Below are positions 7,506 through 15,962 of a stretch of 64,000 nt of DNA, one piece after another. The notes under the pieces are model-generated. The model was not told the origin of the DNA, made no database searches, and saw only the letters and a list, made by a program, of their open reading frames with translations. Within the stretch, counting starts at the first letter, position 1. The number at the start of each line of letters is the position of its first letter. The stretch comes from Pseudomonadota bacterium (lineage in GTDB: Bacteria > Pseudomonadota > Gammaproteobacteria > Burkholderiales > Burkholderiaceae_C): positions 24,330 through 88,329 of the forward strand of contig JAKOYD010000013.1 of assembly GCA_029780695.1 (NCBI GenBank), given 5' to 3'. The translations under genes and the position numbers were made by a program.

Positions 7506-8708
7506 TCAATACAGCAGATGCGGCGCGCGCGCTTGCAGCCACGCGGCTTCATCTGCGCGCGCCAGCGCATCCAGCGCGGCGGGCGGCGCGTTCACGTCGT
7601 CCACCCATTCGCGCAGCAGCGGGCTGCCGTTGATGACGTCGATGGCCAGTTTGCCCAGTTCGTATTCGTACGGAAAGTCGCGCCACAGCGGGTAGCCCGG
7701 CTGCTGCAGGCGCAGCGCGCGGAATGCCAGCGCCTGCAGCCGCCACGGCTGGAAGGCGGAGTGGTCGTAATGCGTGGGGTCTTCGACGTGGATCTGCACG
7801 CCAGCGCACAGCTGGCCCACGTGCTTGTGAAAGGTCGGCTCGAACCAGCATTCGCGCAGCACGCAGCCGCGCAGCCAATCGGGCGCCAACGCGCGCATGT
7901 CGGCCAGCAGTCGGCGGGTGTCCACGTCGGGCGCGCCGAACAGCTCCAGCGGGCGCGTGGTGCCGCGGCCTTCGCTCAGCGTGGTGCCCTCCAGCATCAC
8001 GGTGCCGGCGTAGGCGCGCGCCATCGACAGGTTGGCGGCGTTAGGGCTGGGGTTGACCCACGTCCGATCCGTGGGCCAGCCGAAACCGGGCGCGGCGTCG
8101 GGCTGCCAGCCGTCCATGGTGATGACGCGGTATTCGACGTCCAGCTTCAGCAGGTCGATGAACCAGTGCCCCAACTCGCCCATCGTCAGGCCATGGCGCA
8201 TCGGCATCGGGCCGGCGCCGACGAAGCTTTCCCAGCCGTCACGCAGCGTCAATCCCTCGACCGGGCGGCCGGCGGGATTCGGACGGTCCAGCACCCACAC
8301 CGCCTTGCCATGCGCCGCCGCGGCTTCCAGCACGTAGCGCAGCGTGGTGATGAAGGTGTAGATGCGGCAGCCCAGGTCTTGCAGATCGACCAGCAGCACG
8401 TCGAAGCTGCCCATCATGGCGTCGGTCGGCCGGCGCACCTCGCCGTACAGGCTGAACACGGGTATGCCCAGACGCGGGTCGGTGAAGTCGGGCGACTCGA
8501 CCATGTTGTCCTGCTTGTCGCCGCGCAGGCCGTGCTGGGGGCCGAAGGCGGCGGTGAGCTGCACGTCGGGCAAGGCGGCAAGGGCGTCGAGCGAATGCGT
8601 CAGGTCGCGCGTGACGGAGGCCGGGTGTGCGAGCAGGGCGACGCGTCGACCTTTCAAGGGGGCGCGCAACGTGGGGTCTTCTAGAAAACGTTCAAGGCCG
8701 AATTGCAT
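7506..8708 (-). CDS. DUF1343 protein, NamZ-like exo-beta-N-acetylmuramidase
   Basis: 400 residues, full length for DUF1343. Conserved segments include FGPQHGLRGDKQDNMVES, PVFSLYGEVRRPTDAMM, VDLQDLGCRIYTFITTL and WVLDRPNPAG, then TMLEGTTLSEGRGTTRP-like motif near the middle. Members such as Bacillus NamZ (GH171) remove non-reducing-end MurNAc from peptidoglycan fragments. Here the N-terminus has no signal peptide, so the enzyme would act in the cytoplasm on imported muropeptides. It is monocistronic, flanked by family C repeats at both ends. Confidence 0.85.
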   Translation of the reverse strand: MQFGLERFLEDPTLRAPLKGRRVALLAHPASVTRDLTHSLDALAALPDVQLTAAFGPQHGLRGDKQDNMVESPDFTDPRLGIPVFSLYGEVRRPTDAMMGSFDVLLVDLQDLGCRIYTFITTLRYVLEAAAAHGKAVWVLDRPNPAGRPVEGLTLRDGWESFVGAGPMPMRHGLTMGELGHWFIDLLKLDVEYRVITMDGWQPDAAPGFGWPTDRTWVNPSPNAANLSMARAYAGTVMLEGTTLSEGRGTTRPLELFGAPDVDTRRLLADMRALAPDWLRGCVLRECWFEPTFHKHVGQLCAGVQIHVEDPTHYDHSAFQPWRLQALAFRALRLQQPGYPLWRDFPYEYELGKLAIDVINGSPLLREWVDDVNAPPAALDALARADEAAWLQARAPHLLY

Positions 8709-8713
8709 TTGAA

Positions 8714-8778
8714 ATACTCTTGTTTTTGTAGCTGCTCGCGCTTGTCAGACAAGCGCTGAAGGCTGTTTTCGCTTCAAG
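8714..8778. repeat. Family C repeat
   Basis: TTTTTGTAGCTGCTCGCGCT then TGTCAGACAAGCGCTGAAGG and a TTTTCGCTTCAA end; the cleanest copy. It fills the gap between the start of the DUF1343 gene and the stop of the DOMON-like gene. Confidence 0.85.
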
Positions 8779-9354
8779 TCAAAGGTGAGCCGTCCAGCCC
8801 GCGCGGTGGTGAAAGTCGGGGCGCGGCGCGGGGTGGTGCAGCGCCCAGTAGGCCAGTCGGCCGTCGCTGGATTCGATGACGGCGGTCAAGCCCAGTTGCC
8901 AAGGCCTGTCCGCCGCGTCTGGCAGCCCTTCAGCCGGTAGCTCCGCGCCCAGCGTGAACACGTCCGCAGGGCGCGAGCGGCTGGTGACGATGCGGGGCGG
9001 CGTCAACACATCGATCGTCTCCGCTGCCGCATCCCGCACCCGCTCGGCGCTGAAGCGATAGGCCGCCCAGTCGCCCGAGGGGGCAAAGTTGAATTCGCGG
9101 TAGGCCGCAGCGCCTTCTGTCCCCACGAAGACTTCGAAACAGGTGTGCTGCCACAGGCCATCGGTGCGGGCCGGAACCGAGGTCGGGGCGGGTATCCGCA
9201 GTCCGCCCAGGTCACCCCGCACCGTGTAAACCAGCAGCAGCATCGGCTGTGGCGCGGCTTGCCAGTGCAGCTCGACCTCGATCCCACGCACCGCCGCGCA
9301 CGGCGTGGCCGGGTGGCAGGTCAAAGGGTGGGTGGACAGCAGGCGCGCGGTCAT
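8779..9354 (-). CDS. DOMON-like domain-containing protein
   Basis: 191 residues from the ATG at 9354. The sequence LWQHTCFEVFVGTEGAAAYREFNFAPSGDWAAYRF is a hallmark of the DOMON-like type 1 family seen in many betaproteobacteria: beta-sandwich proteins expected to bind a ligand such as heme or sugar. Only segments of that block are quoted here: CFEVFVG, YREFNFAPSGDWAAY. No signal peptide is evident. The biological role is unknown. A much longer frame running on to 10929 is a composite across other genes and is not used. Confidence 0.8.
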   Translation of the reverse strand: MTARLLSTHPLTCHPATPCAAVRGIEVELHWQAAPQPMLLLVYTVRGDLGGLRIPAPTSVPARTDGLWQHTCFEVFVGTEGAAAYREFNFAPSGDWAAYRFSAERVRDAAAETIDVLTPPRIVTSRSRPADVFTLGAELPAEGLPDAADRPWQLGLTAVIESSDGRLAYWALHHPAPRPDFHHRAGWTAHL

Positions 9355-9368
9355 GGCCCCGCATTCTG

Positions 9369-10253
9369 TCAGGCGGCCGCGGCCGCCAGCCCCTCGGCCA
9401 GCCCGTCGAACACCGTGCGGATGCGGCGCGAGGTGCGCAGCTCGCGGTGCGTCACCAGCCAGATCGGAAAGCGCAGCGGCGGCACGTCGTCCAGCACGCG
9501 CACCACGCCGGGCGTGGCCGCGGCGATCTCCTCCATCATCGCGCCGATGCCCAGGCCCTGTTGCACCAGCGCCCAGTGGGTGGTGCTGTGGTCCACGTAG
9601 CAGCTGAAGCTGGCCTCGGTCACCGGCAGGCCATGGTGGTGCAGAAAAGCCAGGTAACGGCCCGAGCGGTCGCTGCCGACAAAGGCGGGCCCGGCCGCGT
9701 CGGCGGCGCTGCGCGGGTGGCCGTGGGCGCGTACCCAGCTCTCGGCGGCGTAGAAGGGTGCCGTGGCCTCGCGGATGAAGCGCGCGATCAGGTCGGGTTG
9801 CTCGGGCTTGACGTTGCGCACGGCAATGTCGGCCTCGCGCCGGCGCAAATCGCTCAGCGCGTCGGAGGCAATCAGCTCGATGGCGATGCCCCGTGCCTGC
9901 TGGCGCATGGCCCGCACCAGCGGCGGCAGCAGGCAGGTCGCCACGATGTCGCTGGCCGACACCGTCACCACGCCTTCGACCGCCTGCGCGCGCCCCGTGG
10001 CCGCGAGCGTCAGCGACTCGGCCGCCGCGCCCATGGCGCGCGCGTGTTCCAGCAGATCCAGTCCGGCGGCGGTCAGCGTCATGGCTTTGCCGACGCGCTC
10101 GAACAAGGTCACGCCCAAGCTGGCCTCGATGGCCGCCACCTGGCGGCTGAGCGTCGGCTGGGTCAGCCCCAGCTTGCGCGCGGCGGCCGAGAGCGAGCCG
10201 GTGTCGGCCGTCTCCAGAAAGGCATGCAGCTGATTCCAGTCGAGGCGATTCAT
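9369..10253 (-). CDS. LysR-family transcriptional regulator
   Basis: 294 residues. The N-terminal winged helix-turn-helix is LHAFLETADTGSLSAAARKL followed by GLTQPTLSRQVAAIEASLG, and the rest is a periplasmic-binding-protein-like effector domain ending in an Ala-rich tail. It is divergently transcribed from the methyltransferase at 10327; the 73-bp gap holds a nested palindrome at 10283-10317 that is the likely site for self-repression and activation of the neighbour. The effector is unknown. Confidence 0.92.
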   Translation of the reverse strand: MNRLDWNQLHAFLETADTGSLSAAARKLGLTQPTLSRQVAAIEASLGVTLFERVGKAMTLTAAGLDLLEHARAMGAAAESLTLAATGRAQAVEGVVTVSASDIVATCLLPPLVRAMRQQARGIAIELIASDALSDLRRREADIAVRNVKPEQPDLIARFIREATAPFYAAESWVRAHGHPRSAADAAGPAFVGSDRSGRYLAFLHHHGLPVTEASFSCYVDHSTTHWALVQQGLGIGAMMEEIAAATPGVVRVLDDVPPLRFPIWLVTHRELRTSRRIRTVFDGLAEGLAAAAA

Positions 10254-10282
10254 GCAAAAAAGTATATGACCAATACGGTTTT

Positions 10283-10317
10283 ATGCTATTCCATGCGATA
10301 ACGCATATCGATAGCAT
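10283..10317. promoter_or_regulatory. Nested inverted repeats, likely LysR-type operator
   Basis: Outer arms ATGCTAT (10283-10289) and ATAGCAT (10311-10317); inner arms ATGCG (10293-10297) and CGCAT (10302-10306). It lies in the divergent LysR/methyltransferase promoter region. Assignment as the LysR site is inference from position and symmetry. Confidence 0.65.
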
Positions 10318-10326
10318 CCGCGCATC

Positions 10327-10995
10327 GTGAAATTCATCGCCATGCCGCAACCATCTGCCCCCGCGCGCTTCTGGGACCGCATCGCCCGCCAGTACGCGCG
10401 CGCGACCATCGCCGATCAAGCCGGTTACGAAAAGACGGTGCAGCGCGTGATCGGCCTGCTGTCGCCCGCGCACGCGGTGCTGGAGATCGGCTGCGGCACC
10501 GGCACCACCGCGCTGCGGCTGGCGCCGCACGCGGGCAGCCTGCTGGCGACCGATGCGTCGTCCGAAATGATCTCCGTCGCACTTGAGCGCCTGCACGCGC
10601 AACCCACGCCGGGCCTGCGGTTTGCCGTGGCCGATGCCGACCGCGCGCTCGACACGGCGCGCTACGACAGGGTGCTGGCGTTCAACCTGCTGCACCTGCT
10701 GGGCGATCTGGACCGGGCGCTGGCTGCGGTCGCCGCGGCACTGTGGCCGGGCGGGTTGTTCATCTGCAAGACGCCGTGCATTGCCGAGATGAGCCCGCTC
10801 ATCACGCACCTGGCCGTGCCGTTGATGCGCGCGCTGGGCAAGGCACCGCCGCTGCGGAGTTTTGACGAACTGCATTTGCACGCGGCGATCCAGCGCGCCG
10901 GGCTCGAAGTGATCGCCGCCGAGCGGCACGGCACGCGCGGCAAGGACGTGCGCGCCTTTGTGGTGGCGCGCAAGCCGGCGGCGGCGCGCGCCTGA
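10327..10995 (+). CDS. Class I SAM-dependent methyltransferase
   Basis: 222 residues from a GTG at 10327; an ATG at 10342 is an alternative. The SAM-binding motif I is VLEIGCGTGTTALRLA, motif II/post I is LLATDASSEMI, and RVLAFNLLHLLGDLDRAL with the later WPGGLFICKTPCI are the UbiE/Methyltransf_11 motifs. The substrate is unknown; similarity in layout to small lipid or quinone methylases is only general. It is divergent from the LysR gene, which probably controls it. Confidence 0.85.
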   Translation: MKFIAMPQPSAPARFWDRIARQYARATIADQAGYEKTVQRVIGLLSPAHAVLEIGCGTGTTALRLAPHAGSLLATDASSEMISVALERLHAQPTPGLRFAVADADRALDTARYDRVLAFNLLHLLGDLDRALAAVAAALWPGGLFICKTPCIAEMSPLITHLAVPLMRALGKAPPLRSFDELHLHAAIQRAGLEVIAAERHGTRGKDVRAFVVARKPAAARA

Positions 10996-11026
10996 ATTTT
11001 TTCAACCTTGATCGGAATCGCAATCC

Positions 11027-11851
11027 ATGCCTGGCTTTCCCTGTTTCATTCGCGCATCCCGGAGGCCTTTGCCGCTGGCCGGCGCCCTGCTGGCCGCCGC
11101 CGCGCTTTCCGCCTGCGGCGGCAGCGACGAGCCGGCCGGCACGCTGCGTCTGGGGGGCACGGTCACCGGCCTGGCCGTGGGCAAGAGCGTGGTGCTGCAA
11201 AACAGCGGCGCCGACGAGTTGCGCGTGAGCGAAAACGGCCGCTTCAGTTTCAGCAACCTGCTGGCCAGCGGCGCGGCCTACGCGGTGACGGTGAAAACGC
11301 AGCCCAACGGCCAGACCTGCCGCGTGGCGCACGGCAGCGGCACGGCCACGTCCGACGTGGGCGACGTGGCCGTTGATTGCGTGGCCGGCAGCACGCCGCC
11401 GCCGCCGACGCCACCCGCGCCGCCGCTGGCTGCGGGCACCGCGGCGCTGGAGGGCGAGTGGATCAATCCCAAGGTCTGCACGCCCGTGGGCGGCGGCCAG
11501 TCCGCGCGGCAACTGCTGAAGCTCGTGCGGCAGAGCGACACGGTGGTCGAATACCACGGCGGCACGCTGGTCTACGGCAATGCCACTTGCCAGGGCGCGG
11601 GCAGCGCGCTGCTCAGCCCGATGGGCAGCGTGACGTTCTCGCGCATCGAAAGCAGCCCCACGCTGGCCGCGCACTGGGGCAGCTGGCGCCTCATCACCGG
11701 CACGACCAGCCATCTGGTGTGGGCCAAGCCGGGCAATGACAAGCTGTGCCTGCTGGGCGACGAGAACCCGTCCATCCTGCCCACGCTGGAGCGCGTGGCG
11801 CAAAGCGCGGCGGTGCAGGATCGGCAAAACGCCTGCCATGTCAGGCGGTAA
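11027..11851 (+). CDS. Hypothetical lipoprotein
   Basis: 274 residues. The signal peptide has an Arg-rich start, a hydrophobic core LPLAGALLAAAALSACGG and an LSAC lipobox, so it should be a lipid-anchored envelope protein. Residues 38-115 resemble a small beta-rich repeat, LGGTVTGLAVGKSVVLQNSG ... GRFSFSNLL, a segment common in Burkholderiales surface proteins. A Pro-rich linker PPPPTPPAPP joins it to a C-terminal domain with several Cys residues that may form disulfides. No enzyme signature is visible. Confidence 0.7.
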   Translation: MPGFPCFIRASRRPLPLAGALLAAAALSACGGSDEPAGTLRLGGTVTGLAVGKSVVLQNSGADELRVSENGRFSFSNLLASGAAYAVTVKTQPNGQTCRVAHGSGTATSDVGDVAVDCVAGSTPPPPTPPAPPLAAGTAALEGEWINPKVCTPVGGGQSARQLLKLVRQSDTVVEYHGGTLVYGNATCQGAGSALLSPMGSVTFSRIESSPTLAAHWGSWRLITGTTSHLVWAKPGNDKLCLLGDENPSILPTLERVAQSAAVQDRQNACHVRR

Positions 11852-12026
11852 TTCAATAGGCTGCGGCGCGGCGCCAGGGCGCGGGTGCCTCGGTGATTCT
11901 GTTGCTGCCCGCCCTGCTGCTGGCGGCTGCCTGTCGGATCAAGCGGGTGGTGGCCGAAGGCTTGCTGCGCCGTGGATCAGCGCTGCTTGCCCGCGGCACA
12001 TGCGGGCATGGGTCGTGGGTGTTTTC

Positions 12027-12602
12027 ATGTCCATGTCCAACGGCTTGGCCCGTGCGGCGCCGGCCCTGGTCACGGGCGCGCTGCTGTCGGCGTGCGCCAG
12101 CACCACCGTCACCGTCGAGCCGGCCGCGGTCGAGCCGCTGTGCGATCCATCTGCCACCGCCGTGGTGCTTTGGGCGACCCGCTGGCGAGTCGATCAAAAG
12201 GACGTGGCAGCACGCGAATCCGCGGCGGCGACGGGTCTGAGCGACTTTTTTTCCGACGGCGCTTGCTTCGCCCAGGCCCAGATAGGGCGGGTGGACGCGC
12301 TGCCGGCATCGAGCGTGCCGAACCTGCGGGGGGCGCGGCTGATCGGCATCGAAGTGCAGGAGCTCGGCCCCACCGTCAAGCTGTTGTCGTCGGCTGCGTT
12401 GGTGGAAGGAGGCACGGAAGTCGTTTTTCGTGCGGTGCGCTATCCGACGCGCTTGCAAGCCGAACCGCAAAGCGTCACCGTGCATTGGCGACACGGCGGG
12501 CCGGGTGTGGTCAAGGGCGTGGCCAGCCTGCCCCACGACCTGCGCGCGGCCTTGCAGGCGGGCCTGGCGACGGGCGCGCACGCCGCCGCGCCCAAGCGAT
12601 AA
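12027..12602 (+). CDS. Hypothetical lipoprotein
   Basis: 191 residues from the ATG at 12027; another ATG at 12000 is in frame. The start gives a short signal peptide ending ALVTGALLSACAS with an LSAC lipobox. The mature part begins with a Val/Glu-rich stretch and contains ATRWRVDQKDVAARESAA and LIGIEVQELGPTVKLLSSAA, which resembles ABC-type-transport-auxiliary-like lipoproteins only loosely. I do not recognise a family. It lies 175 bp after another lipoprotein gene and upstream of the olsB cluster on the same strand. Confidence 0.65.
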   Translation: MSMSNGLARAAPALVTGALLSACASTTVTVEPAAVEPLCDPSATAVVLWATRWRVDQKDVAARESAAATGLSDFFSDGACFAQAQIGRVDALPASSVPNLRGARLIGIEVQELGPTVKLLSSAALVEGGTEVVFRAVRYPTRLQAEPQSVTVHWRHGGPGVVKGVASLPHDLRAALQAGLATGAHAAAPKR

Positions 12603-12741
12603 GCGGCTGCTTCCGGGTACACGGCACGTTCCGCCCAGGCCACGGTTCAGGCCATCGGCCAGCGCAGAAGGCGGTTGCATTTCTGTGCCACTCACCGCTT
12701 CGCGCCGGCGCCGCCCGCCTGAGTCAGGCACCGCCATCAAA

Positions 12742-12770
12742 TTTTCATCTGATAGCCATCCATTCGTCAC
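12742..12770 (+). promoter_or_regulatory. Possible triple PHO box upstream of olsB
   Basis: Three 7-mers in an 11-bp phase: TTTTCAT, TAGCCAT and TCGTCAC, separated by 4-bp spacers, compared with the PhoB half-site CTGTCAT. Individual matches are weak (4-5 of 7). Position is about 50 bp upstream of the olsB GTG. It is proposed mainly because of the function of the downstream genes. Confidence 0.35.
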
Positions 12771-12821
12771 ACAGGCCAAGCAACATAAGACGCACGAAAA
12801 AAGAGGAAAGGAGCCTCCACC

Positions 12822-13667
12822 GTGAAAGAACTTCCCACGCCCACCATCGCGTTTTCTCCCGGCTCGCCAGCGCAGCTTCCTCGGGGGTCGCTTCATCCGG
12901 TGGGCAACGGCGCGCTGGCGGCTCCGGTGGCAAAAAGCGTCGGTGGCGGCATCAGCGTGGCCTGGGCGCGGCACCAGGACGAGGTAAGGGCCGCGCAGCG
13001 CCTGCGCCACCAGATTTTCGTCGGCGAAATGGGCGCGCGCTTGAACACACCCATGCCCGGCCACGACATTGACCTGTTTGATGATTACTGCGAACACCTG
13101 CTGGTGCGCGACGAGGCCACGCAGGACGTGATCGGCACCTACCGCGTGCTGACGCCCGTGCAGGCCCGGCGTGTGGGCGGCACTTACAGCGATACCGAGT
13201 TTGATCTGACGCGGCTGCGCGCGCTGCGCCCGCGCATGGTGGAGTTGGGCCGCAGCTGCGTGCACCCCGACCATCGGCACGGCGGCGTCATCATGGCGTT
13301 GTGGACGGCGCTGGGCGAGTTCATGGTGCGCAACGGGCTGGACACCATGATCGGCTGCGCCAGCATTCCCATGATGCAGGGCGGCGTATGGAGTGGCGAC
13401 GTGGCCGCCAGCATTTGGCGCCAGGTGCGCGAAAAGCATCTGGCCCCCATCGAATGCCACGTGCGCCCGCGCCTGGCGTTGCCGCTGGACAACCTGAACG
13501 ACCAGCTTGACGTCGAACCGCCCGCGCTCATCAAGGGCTACTTGCGCTTGGGCACCAAGGTGCTGGGGCCGCCCGCGTGGGATCCGGACTTCAACAGCGC
13601 CGACCTGCCGATGATGATGCGCTTTGCTGATCTGCACCCGCGCTATCGCAAGCATTTCCTGGGATGA
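12822..13667 (+). CDS. olsB: OlsB-type L-ornithine N(alpha)-acyltransferase (GNAT)
   Basis: 281 residues from a GTG with AAGGAG about 8 bases upstream. The core is the Acetyltransf_5/OlsB (COG3176) pattern: AQRLRHQIFVGEMGARLN, DDYCEHLLVRDEATQDVIGTYRVL, MVELGRSCVHPDHRHGGVIM and IGCASIPMMQGG. OlsB moves a 3-hydroxyacyl chain from acyl carrier protein to ornithine, the first step to phosphate-free ornithine lipids in the inner membrane. olsA is not in the window. It leads a same-strand series with a PlcP-like phosphoesterase and a glycosyltransferase, consistent with lipid remodelling under phosphate shortage. Confidence 0.85.
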   Translation: MKELPTPTIAFSPGSPAQLPRGSLHPVGNGALAAPVAKSVGGGISVAWARHQDEVRAAQRLRHQIFVGEMGARLNTPMPGHDIDLFDDYCEHLLVRDEATQDVIGTYRVLTPVQARRVGGTYSDTEFDLTRLRALRPRMVELGRSCVHPDHRHGGVIMALWTALGEFMVRNGLDTMIGCASIPMMQGGVWSGDVAASIWRQVREKHLAPIECHVRPRLALPLDNLNDQLDVEPPALIKGYLRLGTKVLGPPAWDPDFNSADLPMMMRFADLHPRYRKHFLG

Positions 13668-13670
13668 ACA

Positions 13671-13786
13671 CCCCCCTGAGTCGCCTTCGGCGCCTGACCG
13701 CCTCTGCTGCGGGAGCGGGCGCGCCGCTGGTGGCCGGCGCAGGTCCGGCCACGGCGTCCGCGGGCATGGCCTGCTCCGCGGCCTTC
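13671..13786. repeat. Family A repeat, copy 2 (plus-strand gene orientation)
   Basis: Starts CCCCCCTGAGTCGCCTTCGG 4 bp after the olsB stop and ends CTGCTCCGCGGCCTT. Orientation is reversed relative to copies at 1539, 28067, 37509, 46241 and 58683, matching the reversed gene. Its translation forms the artificial N-terminus of the frame open from 13664. Confidence 0.85.
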
Positions 13787-13888
13787 CGAGTCGGGTCATT
13801 CGGTGGGGTGGCACACGGCGGTTCTTCGAGTTTGCCGCCCCAGGTCTTGCTGCGGGGGGGCGGCGGTGATGACGCTCACGAGCCCGAC

Positions 13889-14677
13889 ATGGCGCAGGAC
13901 CGGCCCCGGTTCCGCGCCATTTTCATATCCGACCTGCACCTGGGCACGCCCGGCTGCCAGGCGGGTCCACTACTGGACTTTTTGAAGCACCACGACAGCG
14001 AATCGCTGTACCTGATCGGCGACATCATCGACGGCTGGCAACTGCGCCGGCGCTGGTTTTGGCCGCAGTCGCACAACGACGTGGTGCAGAAGATGCTGCG
14101 CCGCGCGCGCAAGGGTTGCCACGTGGTCTTTGTGCCAGGCAACCACGATGAATTCGCGCGCCAGTTTCTGAACCACAACTTTGGCGGCATCGACGTGGTG
14201 GAAGACACCGTACACGTCACCGCCTGCGGCCGGCGCCTGTGGATCACGCACGGCGACCACTTCGACGGCGTGATCCAGCATGCCAAGTGGCTGGCCTATG
14301 TGGGCGACCACGCCTACGAGACGGTGCTGAAACTGAACCGCCACTTCAACAGCCTGCGCGCGCGCCTGGGGCTGCCGTACTGGTCGCTGTCGGCCTACCT
14401 GAAGCACAAGGTGAAGAAGGCGGTGAACTACGTCAGCGACTTCGAAGGCGCCGTGGCCGCCGAGGCGCGCCGGCGCGGCTACGACGGCGTGGTGTGCGGG
14501 CACATCCACCACGCCGAAATCCGCGAAGTGGGCGGCACGCTGTACTGCAACGACGGCGACTGGGTGGAAAGCCGCAGCGCGCTGGTCGAGCACCACGATG
14601 GGCGGCTGGAGCTGGTGTTCTGGCAGGCTGGCCACGGCATCGAAGCGCGGCCGCAGCGGGTGGCCGAGACCGTGTGA
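13889..14677 (+). CDS. LpxH/PlcP-like calcineurin-fold phosphoesterase (possible phosphate-limitation phospholipase C)
   Basis: 262 residues from the ATG at 13889. The frame is open from 13664 (an ATGA overlap with olsB), but those 75 residues are a translated family A repeat, so the inner start is preferred. Metal-site motifs are FISDLHLG, GDIIDGW, GNHDEF, THGDHFD and GHIHHAE. The family is COG2908, usually annotated UDP-2,3-diacylglucosamine diphosphatase. The closest remembered pattern, GCQAGPLLDFLKHHD with WPQSHNDVVQKMLRRARKG, is that of rhizobial/marine PlcP, a phospholipase C that strips phospholipids for remodelling; context with olsB and a GT4 supports this. Confidence 0.8.
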   Translation: MAQDRPRFRAIFISDLHLGTPGCQAGPLLDFLKHHDSESLYLIGDIIDGWQLRRRWFWPQSHNDVVQKMLRRARKGCHVVFVPGNHDEFARQFLNHNFGGIDVVEDTVHVTACGRRLWITHGDHFDGVIQHAKWLAYVGDHAYETVLKLNRHFNSLRARLGLPYWSLSAYLKHKVKKAVNYVSDFEGAVAAEARRRGYDGVVCGHIHHAEIREVGGTLYCNDGDWVESRSALVEHHDGRLELVFWQAGHGIEARPQRVAETV

Positions 14678-14680
14678 AAC

Positions 14681-14788
14681 ATCCGGACGCGAAGGACGCG
14701 AAGGTTTCTCGAAGGACGCAAAAGAATTCAACAACCGAGGGTCTTTTTCGCGTTCTTCGCGTAGCTTTTGCGTCCTTCGCGTCCGGAT
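14681..14788. repeat. Family B palindromic repeat, copy 2
   Basis: Arms ATCCGGACGCGAAGGACGCG and CGCGTCCTTCGCGTCCGGAT-type (imperfect inside) enclose a short AT-rich loop. It starts 3 bp after the stop of the phosphoesterase gene. Confidence 0.9.
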
Positions 14789-14863
14789 GTTGGTATTCAA
14801 ATCAAATCACCCCCCAGCGCGTGCCCATCCAGCGCAAGCAGCTCCTATTTTTGAAGTAACACC

Positions 14864-15916
14864 ATGAAAATCGCTTTGGTGACAGACGCCTGGCAACCGC
14901 AGGTCAATGGCGTGGTGACCACGCTGGTCGAGCTGGTGAATTCGCTGCGGGCGGGTGGCGACGAGGTCATCGTCATCGAGCCTGGCCAGTTCAAGACGCG
15001 CCCGTGCCCCGGCTACCCCGGCATCGACCTGGCGGTGCGACCCGCACGCGCGCTGGCGCGCCTGCTGGACGAAGCGCAGCCCGACGCCGTGCACATCGCC
15101 ACCGAAGGGCCGCTGGGCTGGGCGGCGCGGCGCCACTGCCTGCGGCGCGGCTGGGCGTTTACCACCGCGTTCCACACCAAGTTTCCCGAAATCCTGCAGG
15201 CGGCCGTCAAGTTGCCGCTGGCCTGGGGCTACGCCTTTTTTCGCCACTTTCATCGCCCCTCGTCGGGCGTGATGGTGCCCACGCGCGGCGTCCTGTCGGG
15301 GCTGGCCGAGCGCGGCTTCAAGAATCTGCGTGAATGGACGCATGGCGTGGACACGCGCCTGTTCGCCTTTCGCCCGCAGGCCACCGACTACGCGCCGCTG
15401 GGGCGCGTGGCGCGGCCACTGCACCTGTTTGTCGGCCGCGTGTCGTACGAGAAAAACATCCAGGCCTTTCTGGAGCTGGACTTGCCCGGCACGCAGGTGG
15501 TGTGCGGCGTCGGGCCGGTCGAAGACAAGCTGCGCGCGCGCTTTCCACAGGTGCGCTGGCTCGGTCTGCTGCCGCGCGATGAACTGGCCCGGGTGTACGC
15601 CGCGGCCGACGTGTTTGTCTTTCCCAGCCGCGCCGACACCTTTGGCCTGGTGATGCTGGAAGCCATGGCCACTGGCACGCCCGTGGCAGCCTACCCGGTC
15701 GATGGCCCGACCGAGGTGTTGGCCACGGCAGAGGGACAGCCGCAAGGCGGCGTGATGCACACCGATCTGCGCCACGCGGTGCAGCAGGCGCTGCGCATTC
15801 CGCGCGCCGACGCCCGTGACCATGCGCAGCGCTTTGGCTGGGCCGAGGCGGCGCGCCAGTTTCGCGCCCACCTGGTGCCGGCGCGGGTGGCAGCCGTGCC
15901 ACAGGTGGTGTACTAG
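14864..15916 (+). CDS. GT4 glycosyltransferase, likely glycolipid (diacylglycerol) glycosyltransferase
   Basis: 350 residues, GT-B fold. The N-terminal domain opens MKIALVTDAWQPQVNGVVTT with the HIATEGPLGWAARRH block; the C-terminal domain has LFVGRVSYEKN and the nucleotide-sugar EX7E-type stretch FVFPSRADTFGLVMLEAMA. This resembles the group encoded next to plcP in Alphaproteobacteria (Agt-like), where it puts sugar on the diacylglycerol that PlcP releases, making phosphate-free glycolipids. The sugar and lipid specificity here are inference. It is separated from the phosphoesterase gene only by a family B repeat and precedes ppk1 by 46 bp. Confidence 0.85.
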   Translation: MKIALVTDAWQPQVNGVVTTLVELVNSLRAGGDEVIVIEPGQFKTRPCPGYPGIDLAVRPARALARLLDEAQPDAVHIATEGPLGWAARRHCLRRGWAFTTAFHTKFPEILQAAVKLPLAWGYAFFRHFHRPSSGVMVPTRGVLSGLAERGFKNLREWTHGVDTRLFAFRPQATDYAPLGRVARPLHLFVGRVSYEKNIQAFLELDLPGTQVVCGVGPVEDKLRARFPQVRWLGLLPRDELARVYAAADVFVFPSRADTFGLVMLEAMATGTPVAAYPVDGPTEVLATAEGQPQGGVMHTDLRHAVQQALRIPRADARDHAQRFGWAEAARQFRAHLVPARVAAVPQVVY

Positions 15917-15962
15917 CCCTGCGGTATCCTTGTGGCGATGCTCACCTTTTTGAAGTGCCGCC

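Noticed and set aside
8779..10929. 716-residue minus-strand frame joining several genes
   Set aside because: Its C-terminal quarter is the real DOMON-like gene; the rest is out of frame with the LysR gene and antisense to the methyltransferase.
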